DNA of 49,775 bases from Oculatellaceae cyanobacterium Prado106 (GTDB lineage Bacteria; Cyanobacteriota; Cyanobacteriia; Elainellales; Elainellaceae), in assembly GCA_025454315.1 (NCBI GenBank), contig JALOOP010000001.1, positions 1 to 49,775 of the forward strand, in the 5' to 3' direction. The position numbers and the translations under genes were made by a program. Under the pieces are notes generated by a model that was not told where the DNA came from, did no database searches, and saw only the letters and a program-made list of their open reading frames with translations. Of the stretch, positions 25,407 to 34,228 are shown piece by piece. Position 1 is the stretch's first letter. Each line of letters starts with the position of its first letter.

Positions 25407-25593
25407 ATCTCTGCTTCTACTCTACCTGTAATTTTCAGAATTGGGGAGTAGGGAGGGGGAAAAGGCGAAAGGCGAAAGGGAAAAGGCGAAAGGGGAACTC
25501 CTGGTAAGTTTCTCAGCATCCTACCTCCCCGCCTCCCCATCCCCCCTACTCCCCACTCCCTACTCCCCCACTCCCCCACCTCAAGGATTCACT

Positions 25594-26433
25594 ATGACCT
25601 CAACGATGTCTCCTACTGCTGTGCGTCAGCAGCCTAAGTTTGCTTGGACGATGGCTCTGTTTGTCGGGGCGTTCCATCTGTTGGCGCTGACGGCTCCCTG
25701 GTTTTTCTCTTGGTCGGCGTTGGGTGTGGCGGTTCTGCTGCACTGGTTGTTTGGCAGTATTGGCATTTGCCTGGGCTACCATCGGTTGTTGACCCACCGC
25801 AGTTTACAGGTGCCTAGGCCCTTAGAATATGCGATCGCCATCCTCGGTGCGATGGCGCTTCAGGGCGGCCCCATCTTCTGGGTTGCAGGGCATCGCCAGC
25901 ACCACTTGCACACCGAAGATATTGACAAAGACCCCTACTCGGCGCGTCGGGGGTTCTGGTGGAGCCACATGCTCTGGCTGCTCTATCCGCAGAAGGAATT
26001 CTTCAACTACGACAACTACAGGAAGTTTGCGCCGGATCTCGATCGCGATCCGTTCTACCGCGCCTTGAATCGTTACTTTTTGCTGCTGCAAATTCCTCTC
26101 GCTGTTCTACTTTACGTTCTTGGCGGTTGGTCATTTGTCGTATACGGCCTGTTCCTCAGAGCGGTCTTACTGTGGCATAGCACCTGGTTGATTAACTCTG
26201 CGAGTCACATCACCGGCTATCGCACCTATCCCGCCGATGACAATGCGCGGAACCTTTGGTGGGCTGCTATTCTCACCTACGGCGAAGGCTGGCACAACAA
26301 TCACCATGCTTATCCCAATGTGGCTCCGGCTGGACGACAATGGTGGGAAATTGATATGACTTGGTGGGCAATTTTGCTTCTGAAGAAAGTGGGATTGGCG
26401 CGGAAGGTGGTGATGCCGCCGCGTGAGGCTTAG
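25594..26433 (+). CDS. desC: Acyl desaturase (DesC-type delta-9 fatty acid desaturase)
   Basis: The membrane di-iron enzyme introduces the first double bond into fatty acyl chains. The 279-residue product has the three histidine boxes HRLLTH (63-68), HRQHH (100-104) and HNNHH (234-238), and hydrophobic pairs such as FVGAFHLLALTAPWFFSW and FLLLQIPLAVLLYVLGG. The frame is open upstream to 25441 through simple repeat, but the ATG at 25594 gives the family length and follows an AAGGA site. The divergent TetR-fusion gene and shared dyads suggest local control. Desaturases of this type usually respond to temperature. Confidence 0.93.
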   Translation: MTSTMSPTAVRQQPKFAWTMALFVGAFHLLALTAPWFFSWSALGVAVLLHWLFGSIGICLGYHRLLTHRSLQVPRPLEYAIAILGAMALQGGPIFWVAGHRQHHLHTEDIDKDPYSARRGFWWSHMLWLLYPQKEFFNYDNYRKFAPDLDRDPFYRALNRYFLLLQIPLAVLLYVLGGWSFVVYGLFLRAVLLWHSTWLINSASHITGYRTYPADDNARNLWWAAILTYGEGWHNNHHAYPNVAPAGRQWWEIDMTWWAILLLKKVGLARKVVMPPREA

Positions 26434-26436
26434 GAG

Positions 26437-26476
26437 ATGGGTGGATGGGTGGATGGGTGGATGGGTGGATGGGTGA
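26437..26476. repeat. GGATGGGT tandem array after the desaturase gene
   Basis: Five GGATGGGT units follow the desaturase stop almost immediately. The downstream sequence does not clearly continue the composite element core. Confidence 0.8.
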
Positions 26477-26622
26477 ATGAAGGCCAAACATTTATTTGCT
26501 CATGTGACCTATTCGTTGATGAATGGATGCATTGGATGTCAGTCACCTTGCGAGACAAATTACCTATCCTTCTTTCATCCTTTCTCTCACTTGTGCAAAC
26601 CTGTTTCTAACTTGTGCAAAAG

Positions 26623-26657
26623 CAAAGGGCGTGCATTATTGCATGTCCTTTGTTTTT
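26623..26657 (+). terminator. Long-stem terminator 190 bases after the desaturase gene
   Basis: CAAAGGGCGTGCA (26623-26635) pairs with TGCATGTCCTTTG (26640-26652) with two G-T wobbles over a TTAT loop, and runs into T5. It may end the desaturase transcript or a short RNA from the region 26480-26650. Confidence 0.82.
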
Positions 26658-27262
26658 GCTTGGGGATTGGGAGTGGGGATGGGCGATCGCACTCTCCTCA
26701 GCCCACTCATCCCCCTTTTGGTGGATCTTGAACTTTAAGGGTGGAATTAAAGGGCGATCGCGACTCTAAAGATTTAGATCTGCAATTCAAAGCGCTGCAA
26801 TTCAAAGATCTGTAACCTCTGTAACCAAAGATTTAACTCCGTACTCAAAGATTTAGGAATGTATCAAATGCCGATTTGCTGACATCTGCGTTTTCTTTGG
26901 AAAACAAAGCGTTACAGGGCTTTGACTCCGAGAATTTTGTTAGACCAGGGGCGGCTTGTGCTAAAGTAGAAGGTGATAAAAATTATTTTCGATTGAGTAT
27001 TCCTTACAGCATTCTCTAATCAGCGCTTCAAACAGATAGCCTCGCTGGGGTTACCTCTAAAAAGCAATTCCTCTGCGGAACACTTCCCCCTGAAGAACAC
27101 TTCCCCCTGGAACAGGTACCCTGATGTCCCTTCATTAGGCGCTTCCAGATTGATTAGCGATGAATTTCACTTCCTCCATCCTGTCGATCGCAGTTCTGCA
27201 GGATGAGATGCTGTATCAGTTTCTCCGAATCTAATTCCTATGGCGATTCAGGAGAGAATTCC
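26658..27262. other. Gene-free region with the leader of the RNA-binding protein gene
   Basis: No coding frame is supported. The stretch before the ATG at 27263 has repeated AACACTTCCCCCTG (near 27078-27115) and a HIP1 site (26754-26763). Cyanobacterial RRM genes often have long cold-responsive leaders, so part of it is probably transcribed, but no start site is visible. Confidence 0.4.
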
Positions 27263-27559
27263 ATGTCAGTTTATGTCGGTAATTTGTCGTTTGATGTTCG
27301 GGAAGATGACTTGAATCAGGTGTTTGCAGAATATGGCACGGTCAAGCGTGTCCAACTGCCCACCGATCGGGAAACCGGACGCATGAGAGGATTCGCGTTT
27401 GTAGAAATGACAACCGATGCGGAAGAAGAAGCGGCGATCGCAGCTTTAGACGGCGCAGAATGGATGGGTCGCGATCTCAAGGTCAACAAGGCCAGACCCC
27501 GTGAGGAGCGCAGCAACTTTGGCGGTGGCGGTGGCGGTCGGCGGACGAATCGCTTCTAA
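27263..27559 (+). CDS. RRM-type RNA-binding protein with short glycine-rich tail
   Basis: The 98-residue product is one RNA-recognition motif: RNP2 is VYVGNL (residues 3-8) and RNP1 is RGFAFVEM (about 43-50). A short tail follows ([14 protein letters not shown]). This is the cyanobacterial Rbp family, commonly induced by cold and able to bind mRNAs; some members help target photosystem mRNAs to thylakoids. The frame is open upstream to 27203, but the ATG at 27263 gives the conserved [12 protein letters not shown] start. It is downstream of the desaturase region; both genes often respond to cold, although a terminator separates them here. Confidence 0.93.
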   Translation: MSVYVGNLSFDVREDDLNQVFAEYGTVKRVQLPTDRETGRMRGFAFVEMTTDAEEEAAIAALDGAEWMGRDLKVNKARPREERSNFGGGGGGRRTNRF

Positions 27560-27717
27560 CCCACTGGGTTCAGTTACAGCAAATGGGATTCGTTATGGGA
27601 AGACGATTCGTTTTTTCAATGTTTTTCCATAACTTCCCCGAAATTTCCTCAAAGCTTCCGCAGCACTTCCCCCTGCACTTCTAAGTTCCTCAGAATCAGG
27701 ATCTCAACTTCACCCAA

Positions 27718-27754
27718 TCCATGAAAGCGGCTCGATCCCTGCTGCTTTCATGGA
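27718..27754. terminator. Stable hairpin downstream of the RNA-binding protein gene
   Basis: TCCATGAAAGC (27718-27728) pairs with GCTTTCATGGA (27744-27754); inner G-T and G-C pairs extend the stem to about 14 bp. There is no T-run. It could be a processing site or a weak terminator. The remaining gap (27560-28029) has no supported gene. Confidence 0.45.
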
Positions 27755-28029
27755 TGTCCTGCTAGGGATTTACACAAATGATGATAGGCTGTGCTGAGCT
27801 AGTTTTACTGAATCAGCAGTGCGATCGCAGCCCGCGATCTTGGATCTGTATTTGAAACTGCACTTGTTATTCTTCAACGAACAACTTATCCTTCAGCAGA
27901 TATCCTTGGCCTTCTGCATTTCAATTTTCCCTGGAGAATTGCACTTGATTTCACCCAGTTGCAATTCTATACCTTGCAATTTTCCACTCTATAGATAATC
28001 CCCACTTTTTTGGACATTCCAGAGTTTCT

Positions 28030-28353
28030 ATGAATATTAAAGAGTTGCTCAGTCGATACTCTGCCGGACAGAGAGACTTCAAAAACCTCAACCTGATGGC
28101 CGCAAACCTCAGAAACACCAACCTCAGCGGCGCAGATCTGAGTGGAGCGAATCTCACCAAAGCCAATCTGACCCGAACCAACCTGAGTTGCGCGAATCTC
28201 TCCAATGCGATTCTCACGGGAGCTATTATGACCGACACCAATTTCACCCGAGCGAATCTCACCAATATCACCCTGGGAGAAGCCAGCCTCCAGCAAGCCC
28301 ATCTCAAAGGAGCCATTCTCCAAGCCGAACTCAAAGACTCCACTCCGCTCTAA
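28030..28353 (+). CDS. Pentapeptide-repeat protein
   Basis: The 107-residue product has a short helical start (MNIKELLSRYSAGQRDFKNL) and then about sixteen A(D/N)LxX repeats (NLSGADLSGANLTKANLTRT), which fold into a right-handed quadrilateral beta-helix. Such proteins are numerous in cyanobacteria; a few mimic DNA but most have no known activity. There is no signal peptide. The following gene begins 34 bases downstream on the same strand, so the two may be co-transcribed. One Cys (LSCANL) interrupts the pattern. Confidence 0.9.
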   Translation: MNIKELLSRYSAGQRDFKNLNLMAANLRNTNLSGADLSGANLTKANLTRTNLSCANLSNAILTGAIMTDTNFTRANLTNITLGEASLQQAHLKGAILQAELKDSTPL

Positions 28354-28387
28354 TCGCCGTCCTGCCCCTCCCCAAGGTTTTCCCGAT

Positions 28388-28948
28388 ATGACCCCCGAAA
28401 CCATTCGTCATCTTCAACAATTACGGCAGGAATTTTACACTCACTTTTCAGCGGCTCTGCCCTACCCCGTCAAGGTCACCAGCGGCAGTTCCTACGCCGG
28501 AAATCCGGCAACGGCATCCTGGATAGACGGACGGCAACGCTTCAATTACCTTTGCATCTTTGCCTATGCCGCTCCCGATGATTTAATGCCCGATCGCCCC
28601 TTCATTCTCAAACTGATGGTGAACAAGGGCACAGATGTCACGGCCATCACGCTGCGGCAAAAGGACTGCAATGGCTTGAACCGCAGTTGTCAACTCGAAC
28701 TAACGCTCCTGCCTGGAGAACTACGAGCCTTTCTGCCCTGGTTAGTTCGGTTTGTGCAGTGTCGTGACTCCAGTTCGGCCCAAGCGCTGATCCAGGAAAC
28801 ACCAGCGATTTTGACACCCACATCCCTCTATTCACAAAACACAAGAACCCTAACTCAGAGTTCTTCCTCCCACTTGAACCTCTGGACACACAAAGCCAGT
28901 GAGGAATGGAGCCACGATCGCGTAGCAGGTGCCGTTTCCTATGGCTAA
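28388..28948 (+). CDS. Hypothetical protein
   Basis: A 186-residue soluble protein without a signal peptide. The first two thirds look folded (RQEFYTHFSAALPYPVKVTS; FILKLMVNKGTDVTAITLRQ; LPGELRAFLPWLVRFVQ), while the last 55 residues are Ser/Thr rich and probably disordered. Two cysteines sit close together (DCNGLNRSCQ). I do not recognise the family. It follows the pentapeptide gene by 34 bases on the same strand and has a clean ATG. It is likely real because the frame keeps a normal amino-acid mix for its whole length. Confidence 0.7.
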   Translation: MTPETIRHLQQLRQEFYTHFSAALPYPVKVTSGSSYAGNPATASWIDGRQRFNYLCIFAYAAPDDLMPDRPFILKLMVNKGTDVTAITLRQKDCNGLNRSCQLELTLLPGELRAFLPWLVRFVQCRDSSSAQALIQETPAILTPTSLYSQNTRTLTQSSSSHLNLWTHKASEEWSHDRVAGAVSYG

Positions 28949-29037
28949 ACCATAAAACGGAAAATGCTAAGACAAATGCTAAGACAACTAACATCCTCAT
29001 AGATAAATAGTCCTACTTCAGTGATGCTTGCACTGGC

Positions 29038-29089
29038 AAGGACTAAAGTCCTCACTACAAACAGGCTTGTAGTAAGGACTTCAGTCCTT
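29038..29089. repeat. Imperfect palindromic element (23-bp arms)
   Basis: AAGGACTAAAGTCCTCACTA (29038 onward) is mirrored at 29067-29089 with two mismatches across a 6-base spacer. Each arm also contains the smaller palindrome AGGACTNNAGTCCT. The style is that of dispersed cyanobacterial palindromes. Confidence 0.75.
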
Positions 29090-29193
29090 ACAAACCAGCA
29101 TCTAGACCGATAAATCCGAAAACTAAAACCTGGAAAACCCAGCGATACTGAGCAGTAATTCCCTGGCTAATCTATCAACCTTCATCAGTTATC

Positions 29194-29291
29194 ATTGAGC
29201 GGCTATTATTGCGCGGCTATCATTGCGCGGCTATCATTGCGCGGCTAAAGCCACTACTCCAAACTTTGAGGCCATGACCTGACAGGATATA
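29194..29291. repeat. Four 14-bp units followed by dispersed repeat copy 2
   Basis: Units ATTGAGCGGCTATT, ATTGCGCGGCTATC (twice) and ATTGCGCGGCTAAA fill 29194-29249. The last unit leads into AAGCCACTACTCCAAACTTT and ATGACCTGACAG, which match 10791-10836. The unit start (GCGGCT) of the dispersed repeat has been amplified here. The block ends 19 bases before the hydrolase gene's 3' end. Confidence 0.8.
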
Positions 29292-29309
29292 TGAAAGGGT
29301 TTTCTTAAG

Positions 29310-30143
29310 TTAATCTGGGGCATGAGCGGCGATCGCACCCCTACTCTCCACCTGTTGCACAAACTCCATCACAATGGCCACCAGCTTCTCAGGATACCAA
29401 AGTGCCCATTCATGAAAGCCTTCCTGAACGAGAACGAGCCTAGCGTGGGAAATCTTATCGGACATTTCCTGAGCCACAGACAGGGGAATTGTCCAGTCTT
29501 GCTCTGACCACAGCAGTAGACAAGGACTTTGAACACTCGGGAATAAGCCGCTGAGATCTCCTTGCAACGACAGAAATAAGGCGTGAATCACCTGTCCTGG
29601 GTTAAACACAAGGTTATGAATAAAGACTTGGGGAATATCCACCAGTTTTAAGTGCAACCTAGGCGACAGCAGTTGAGCCGTCATTTCAATCGCTCTTCTG
29701 GGAATCAGAACTGGAATCGATTCAGTTGGAATTCCAGTGCTATCCAGGAGAATTAGGCTTTTGATGCGATCGCCAGCCAAAGCAGCCAGGGCGATCGCAA
29801 TTCCTCCCCCAAACGAATGCCCCACCAGATGCACCTGTGAAAGATTCAGCTTGTCCAGGAATGCAACCAGAATTTGGGCGTAAGCGTCGTAGGAGGGAAT
29901 GACCGTAGGGTAGGGCGATCGGGCAAACCCCGGCAAATCAGGCGCGATCACCGAATGCTGCTGCGCCAGAAGTTGCAGCAATTCCTGGTAAGGTTCCGTC
30001 GAGATCCCCCAGCCATGCAGCAACAGGATGGGCGTTGCCCCTTCTAGGGAGCCACCTTGCTGATAAAAAATGCTGCAATCCTGGAGGTCAACTCGATGAT
30101 GAACCATGGGAGATGTTGATGGGGCAACTGGGTTGGGCATCAT
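29310..30143 (-). CDS. Alpha/beta-hydrolase
   Basis: The 277-residue product has the oxyanion-hole region LLLHGWGIS, the nucleophile elbow GHSFGGG (Ser), an acid candidate in LLLWSEQDWTIP, and a C-terminal histidine in VQEGFHEWAL. This completes the catalytic triad of esterase/lipase-like hydrolases. The substrate is unknown. The start is uncertain: ATG codons at 30155, 30143 and 30107 are in frame, and I chose 30143. The gene lies 96 bases downstream of the radical SAM gene on the same strand and could be co-transcribed with it. Confidence 0.85.
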   Translation of the reverse strand: MMPNPVAPSTSPMVHHRVDLQDCSIFYQQGGSLEGATPILLLHGWGISTEPYQELLQLLAQQHSVIAPDLPGFARSPYPTVIPSYDAYAQILVAFLDKLNLSQVHLVGHSFGGGIAIALAALAGDRIKSLILLDSTGIPTESIPVLIPRRAIEMTAQLLSPRLHLKLVDIPQVFIHNLVFNPGQVIHALFLSLQGDLSGLFPSVQSPCLLLWSEQDWTIPLSVAQEMSDKISHARLVLVQEGFHEWALWYPEKLVAIVMEFVQQVESRGAIAAHAPD

Positions 30144-30239
30144 GGCGCATTTCATTGACCGACTCTGCGACCTTAGCAAGTCTGAAGCCTCTGGAGAACT
30201 CTCTAAAGAGCTATTTAAGTTTTTCAGCGACCCCTATTG

Positions 30240-31832
30240 TCAAGTTTTCACCGTCAATTCTAACGCTGCTTCAGGAACAGCACAGGGCTGATTCGCTAAA
30301 AACTGATCGAGTTGGCTGCCAATCTCGGTTCTGACAATCTGACGATATTCCAAGAAATGCTCGATTTGGGCACAGACCGATAAATAGGGGCCAATGCCGC
30401 CCCGGTTGTAGCGGTACATATTGACCAAGTTACGCCAAAATTGCCATCGCGTTTTGCGAACCAGTCCTTGCCGCCAGCAAATAATCAGGAAGGCGCGCAG
30501 AGATTTCCACTGGAGCGGCTTTTTGGCGCGTTTGCCCTTGTCGGGATAGGTGGCTTCACCCAGGATGCGGAAGTGGCGATAGGTGCGATCGAGGAATCGC
30601 GCCGGGTCATACAACTCCGTAAACGCTTCGATATATTCATGGGCAATGTCCTCTAGTGGTCGGGTGGGGACAAAGTTCATCAGCGTAGTTTGGTTGATGT
30701 TGGCCGATTTGCTGCGGAGGCGGCCTTCTTTTTCCAGTCGATGCCAGAGTGCGGTATCGGGCAGGGCTTGCAGCATACTGAACAATGCTGTCGGAATAGC
30801 AGTTTTTTCGACGAATTGAACAATTCTTTGACCTGCTCCGGCTTTTTCTCCGTCAAAACCAATGATGAATCCTGCCATGACGCGCAAGCCCGATCGCGTA
30901 ATCGTATGGACAGCCTCGCTGAGGGAATCGCGGGTGTTCTGGTGCTTCTGGGTCAGCGTCAGGCTAGCCTCATCGGGCGTTTCAATGCCCAGGAAGACGG
31001 CTCCAAAGTTGCACTGCACCATTTGATCCATCAAGTCTTGGTCATTGGCCAAATCGACTGAGGCTTCGGTGGCAAAGGAAAAAGGATACTGATGGGCGAC
31101 CATCCAGGGCAGGAGTTCCTTGAGGAACAGCTTGACGTTGCGTTTGTTGCCAATGAAATTATCATCGACCATAAAAATACTGCGTCGCCAACCCAATTCA
31201 TAGAGTCGATCCAGTTCTTTCAACAGTTGCTCTGGCGCTTTGGTGCGCGGCTTGCGGCCATACAGCACAATGATGTCACAGAACTCACACTGAAACGGAC
31301 AGCCTCGGGAAAACTGCACCGACATCTCAGCATAGGCATCGAATTTCAACAAATCAAAGCGAGGAATGGGCGTAATGGTGACATCCGGTCGCTCGCCATT
31401 GGCGCGGAAGGTGCCGGATGGGATGCCTTGGGCGATCGCCTCCACAAACAAAGGCAGCGTAATTTCCCCCTCATCCAAAATCAAATAATCGGCTCCCACA
31501 GCGGACACTTCCTGGGGCAGAGCCGTGGCATAGGGGCCTCCCACCGCAACCCGTTTGCCGCGCTGCTTGGCGGCTTGAATCTGAGCCAGCAAATCCTCCT
31601 TTTGGACAATCATCGCCGATAAAATCACCAGGTCAGCCCAATCCCAGACCGCTTCAGGCACATCCTCAATGTTGCGATCGACCAGCTTATACTGCCATTC
31701 CTGGGGCAAAATGGCCGCGACGGTGACCAGTCCTAGCGGCGGCAGCATGGCTTTGCGATCAAGCAGTGCCAGGGTTTTCTCAAAAGACCAGAAGCTTTTG
31801 GGGAAGAGGGGATACAGCAACAAAACGTTCAT
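30240..31832 (-). CDS. B12-binding-domain radical SAM protein
   Basis: The 530-residue enzyme has an N-terminal cobalamin-binding-like Rossmann domain (MNVLLLYPLFPKSFWSFEKT; VAVGGPYATAL, to about residue 150). A radical SAM barrel follows with CPFQCEFC (Cys178, Cys182, Cys185) binding the [4Fe-4S] cluster. The C-terminus (about 430-530) is the extra region seen in DUF4070-type members. Relatives include hopanoid methylases and other lipid-tailoring enzymes, but the substrate is not decided by sequence. The classic cobalamin DxHxxG motif is not visible. The ATG at 31832 was chosen over a longer open frame to 31913, because MNVLLLYPLFPKSFW is the family start. Confidence 0.9.
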   Translation of the reverse strand: MNVLLLYPLFPKSFWSFEKTLALLDRKAMLPPLGLVTVAAILPQEWQYKLVDRNIEDVPEAVWDWADLVILSAMIVQKEDLLAQIQAAKQRGKRVAVGGPYATALPQEVSAVGADYLILDEGEITLPLFVEAIAQGIPSGTFRANGERPDVTITPIPRFDLLKFDAYAEMSVQFSRGCPFQCEFCDIIVLYGRKPRTKAPEQLLKELDRLYELGWRRSIFMVDDNFIGNKRNVKLFLKELLPWMVAHQYPFSFATEASVDLANDQDLMDQMVQCNFGAVFLGIETPDEASLTLTQKHQNTRDSLSEAVHTITRSGLRVMAGFIIGFDGEKAGAGQRIVQFVEKTAIPTALFSMLQALPDTALWHRLEKEGRLRSKSANINQTTLMNFVPTRPLEDIAHEYIEAFTELYDPARFLDRTYRHFRILGEATYPDKGKRAKKPLQWKSLRAFLIICWRQGLVRKTRWQFWRNLVNMYRYNRGGIGPYLSVCAQIEHFLEYRQIVRTEIGSQLDQFLANQPCAVPEAALELTVKT

Positions 31833-32596
31833 GGATGACCTCAGATAACATCGGACAATGAATCTAGAACACACCTCTGGAGAATGAATCCAGACCCCGA
31901 GTCTAGCAATCAAATCTAGAAAACGAATTTATCGTTCGTCAAAACAACCAGAGAAATCATTCTACTACAAGGAACGCTTTGAGCATTCACCCTCGCCTCT
32001 GCACGGTATTGCAGTCTCGACCAAATTGCAGTCTCGACCAGAACTGACTTCGCTCCAAGCCCGCCCGTAGATGAATTCGCGGATGAGCTTGAAGCGCAGC
32101 CGTTGTCCAGTTTTCCAAGCGATCGCCCATCCAAGGAATCGTCTAATGCCACCAAGGAGTATTTGCCTTACAGAAATGTCACCTCTTGCATTGCCGAAGT
32201 AATAACTGCGATCGCCCCTTTTTTCTCTCCTCATCCTCCAAGAGTACCACTGAGGGTACTAGGCCGCCTGCAAATTCATTCGATACAGTCTACTAACAGT
32301 CTAATGAACTCATTTCCAGCAATTCTCATGAATGAAATCCATGGAAATGAAATTCATGAAAAGAAATACAGAGAAAACCAAAGTGACTTTCCAGCTTGAT
32401 TGAAATCTTTGTAATCCTTTAGATCTCTTTTCTCGCAAGCTTTGCAACCTCCTTCTTTGCTTACTAACCCGATCGATTTACGCCATTGGTCTGGAATTTT
32501 CTGGAATACCTTGTCGCCTGATGTAGTATGATGTAGTATAAGCAAGATTGCGATCGCTCCTACTGCACTCACAGACCCTGCATCTCCAGTAGAACC
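31833..32596. other. Gene-free region with remnants
   Basis: No convincing gene is seen. A short hairpin AGTACC-N6-GGTACT lies near 32242-32259, and a fragment related to the element at 7421-7679 lies near 32050-32105. Open frames here are short and lack family features. Confidence 0.45.
32050..32105 (-). mobile_element. Fragment of the MITE-like element family
   Basis: On the minus strand ATTCATCTACGGGCGGGCTT with flanking GCGAAG matches the right part of the element at 7570-7615 (ATTCATCTACGGGCGGGCTG...CGAAGCC). Only this part is shared, so it is a remnant or a recombined copy. Confidence 0.5.
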
Positions 32597-32779
32597 ATGG
32601 CTGTTTTTTACATTCGCGTGCCCCAAAGGCAACCTGACGACGAACCTTCCCCACGGAAGCGTTCTCTCGGCGCTCAACCCAACCCTTCTGAAACTGAAAT
32701 CTGCGATCGCCCCTCTCCCTTTATCCAGCACATCCAACAAGTTCAAGCAAACTACAGACTGGAACGCCGCCTGTTTTGA
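32597..32779 (+). CDS. Possible small protein (60 aa)
   Basis: ATG at 32597 opens a 60-codon frame, MAVFYIRVPQRQPDDEPSPR to the end YRLERRLF. The composition is plausible for a small soluble protein and it ends just where the 16-bp tandem array begins. There is no good ribosome site and no recognised family, so this is a weak call. A longer frame exists on the other strand, but its first part is made of the tandem repeat. Confidence 0.3.
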   Translation: MAVFYIRVPQRQPDDEPSPRKRSLGAQPNPSETEICDRPSPFIQHIQQVQANYRLERRLF

Positions 32780-32901
32780 CGCATAAATATCTTGACGCAT
32801 AAATATCTTGACGCATAAATATCTTGACGCGCAAATATCTTGACGCACAAATATCTTGACGCGCAAATATCTTAACGCGCAAATATCTTAACGCACAAAT
32901 A
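32776..32901. repeat. 16-bp tandem array (about 8 units)
   Basis: Units of the form TTGACGCATAAATATC start at 32776 and repeat every 16 bp to 32901; later units vary (GCGCAAATATC, TTAACGCACAAATA). There is no spacer between units, so it is not CRISPR. It lies about 135 bases before the GNAT gene. Confidence 0.92.
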
Positions 32902-33035
32902 GGCTAGATGCTTAGCGTACAAGATTTACCAGATTTATTCGCTCTTCACCACTCAGAATCCATGTTCAGCAGTGTTCTGTGTCAACATTCCAGTCACGCT
33001 GCTGATTCAATTTCGTTCATACTTAGGTGACACCT

Positions 33036-34004
33036 ATGGCCACGTTAACGGTACGCTCCTACCAAGGAGAAACAGACTTAGCGTCGATCGCCCATTTCCT
33101 CAACACCTGTGAAAAAGCCGATCGATTTGGACAATACTACGCCATTGATGAATTAAGACGCGAGTTTACAGAACCCGGATTCAACCCGACACGCGATATG
33201 CGCCTCTGGGAAGACGATCAGGGGAATCTCATCGCCTTTGCTCAACTCTGGATACCCATCGAAACCGTCGAACCGCTCACCGATGGCTACCTCTGGTTCC
33301 GCGTCCTGCCTACAGCAAGAGGCCAAGGACTCGAAACCGACATCATCGCCTGGGGTGAAGTCCGTCTCTGGGAAGTGGGGCGCGATCGCAACCTCCCTGC
33401 CCTCCTTCGCACCGGATGTCGTGATGACCAGGGCGATCGCATCCTCCTGTTCCAAAACTGCGGCTTTACCTATGAGCGCTGTTTTCTGAGAATGGGGCGA
33501 TCGCTCACGGAACCCATCCCCGAGATCGAACTGCCGAATGGATTTGCGATCGCCACCAGCCAAGGCAACCAAGACCGCCAGCTTCGGGTAGAACTCCATA
33601 ATGCCGCCTTTGCGGATCATTGGAACTACCATCCTTGGACACTAGAAGCCGCCACCCATTGGGAACAGGAACGCTATCAGCCCGAGTTGGATCTGATTGC
33701 GATCGCCCCTGATGGCACCTATGCGGCCTTCTGCACCAACGACATTGACCCCGAAGACAACGCCCAGCGTGGGGTTCGGGAAGGCTGGGTGGGAACTTTG
33801 GGAACCCATCCCCGATTCCGTCGGCGCGGACTGGCACGGGCGATGCTGGTGGCTGGCTTACGGGCATTGTGCGATCGCGGCATGGAACTCGCCAAGCTAG
33901 GCGTAGACACGGAAAACCCCAATCAGGCCATGCATTTGTATGAGTCGGTTGGCTTCCAAAAAATCCATGCCAACCTCAGCTATGCCAAAGCGATCGAGCG
34001 GTAG
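33036..34004 (+). CDS. Double GNAT N-acetyltransferase
   Basis: The 322-residue product has two GNAT-like halves. The first (about 1-150) contains DGYLWFRVLPTARGQGLETD, the second (about 165-320) contains the acetyl-CoA site GTHPRFRRRGLARAMLVAGL with the R-x-x-G-x-A pattern and the C-terminal LYESVGFQKIHANLSY. The first half has a weaker Q-x-x-G site and may be structural. The acceptor is unknown. ATG at 33036 was chosen; a GTG nine bases upstream is an alternative. The stop codon TAG overlaps the start of a 12-bp tandem repeat, and a terminator follows at 34079. Confidence 0.88.
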   Translation: MATLTVRSYQGETDLASIAHFLNTCEKADRFGQYYAIDELRREFTEPGFNPTRDMRLWEDDQGNLIAFAQLWIPIETVEPLTDGYLWFRVLPTARGQGLETDIIAWGEVRLWEVGRDRNLPALLRTGCRDDQGDRILLFQNCGFTYERCFLRMGRSLTEPIPEIELPNGFAIATSQGNQDRQLRVELHNAAFADHWNYHPWTLEAATHWEQERYQPELDLIAIAPDGTYAAFCTNDIDPEDNAQRGVREGWVGTLGTHPRFRRRGLARAMLVAGLRALCDRGMELAKLGVDTENPNQAMHLYESVGFQKIHANLSYAKAIER

Positions 34005-34037
34005 ATTGAGCGATAGATTAAGCAATAGATTGAGCGA
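34002..34037. repeat. 12-bp tandem repeat (3 units) at the GNAT stop codon
   Basis: TAGATTGAGCGA, TAGATTAAGCAA and TAGATTGAGCGA follow each other; the first TAG is the GNAT stop, so each unit restates the stop in the same frame. Confidence 0.75.
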
Positions 34038-34078
34038 TAGCCTACTAGAAAATCTCTGGCTCAACTTATAGAATGAAG

Positions 34079-34122
34079 GCATGAATGGGATGCAGACTGC
34101 GTTCTCGTTCATGCTTTTTTTT
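34079..34122 (+). terminator. Terminator of the GNAT gene
   Basis: GCATGAA (34079-34085) pairs with TTCATGC (34108-34114), with a possible small inner GCAG/CTGC stem, and is followed by T8. Confidence 0.8.
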
Positions 34123-34228
34123 GCCCTATTCAAGATTACAATCACTCCAACAATCACGACAGCGTTGAGGTGAGTATGGCGATCGCCCCTAACCCCAGTT
34201 CAACTACAGTTCTTCAGGCAGTATCTCA

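Noticed and set aside
27951-28404. Minus-strand frames over the pentapeptide gene
   Set aside because: They mirror the pentapeptide repeat and have repetitive, low-information products.
32354-32866. 170-codon minus-strand frame upstream of the GNAT gene
   Set aside because: Its first 32 residues are the 16-bp repeat in translation, and the rest has no family features.
32776-32901. CRISPR-like array
   Set aside because: Units of 16 bp abut without spacers, and no cas genes are near.
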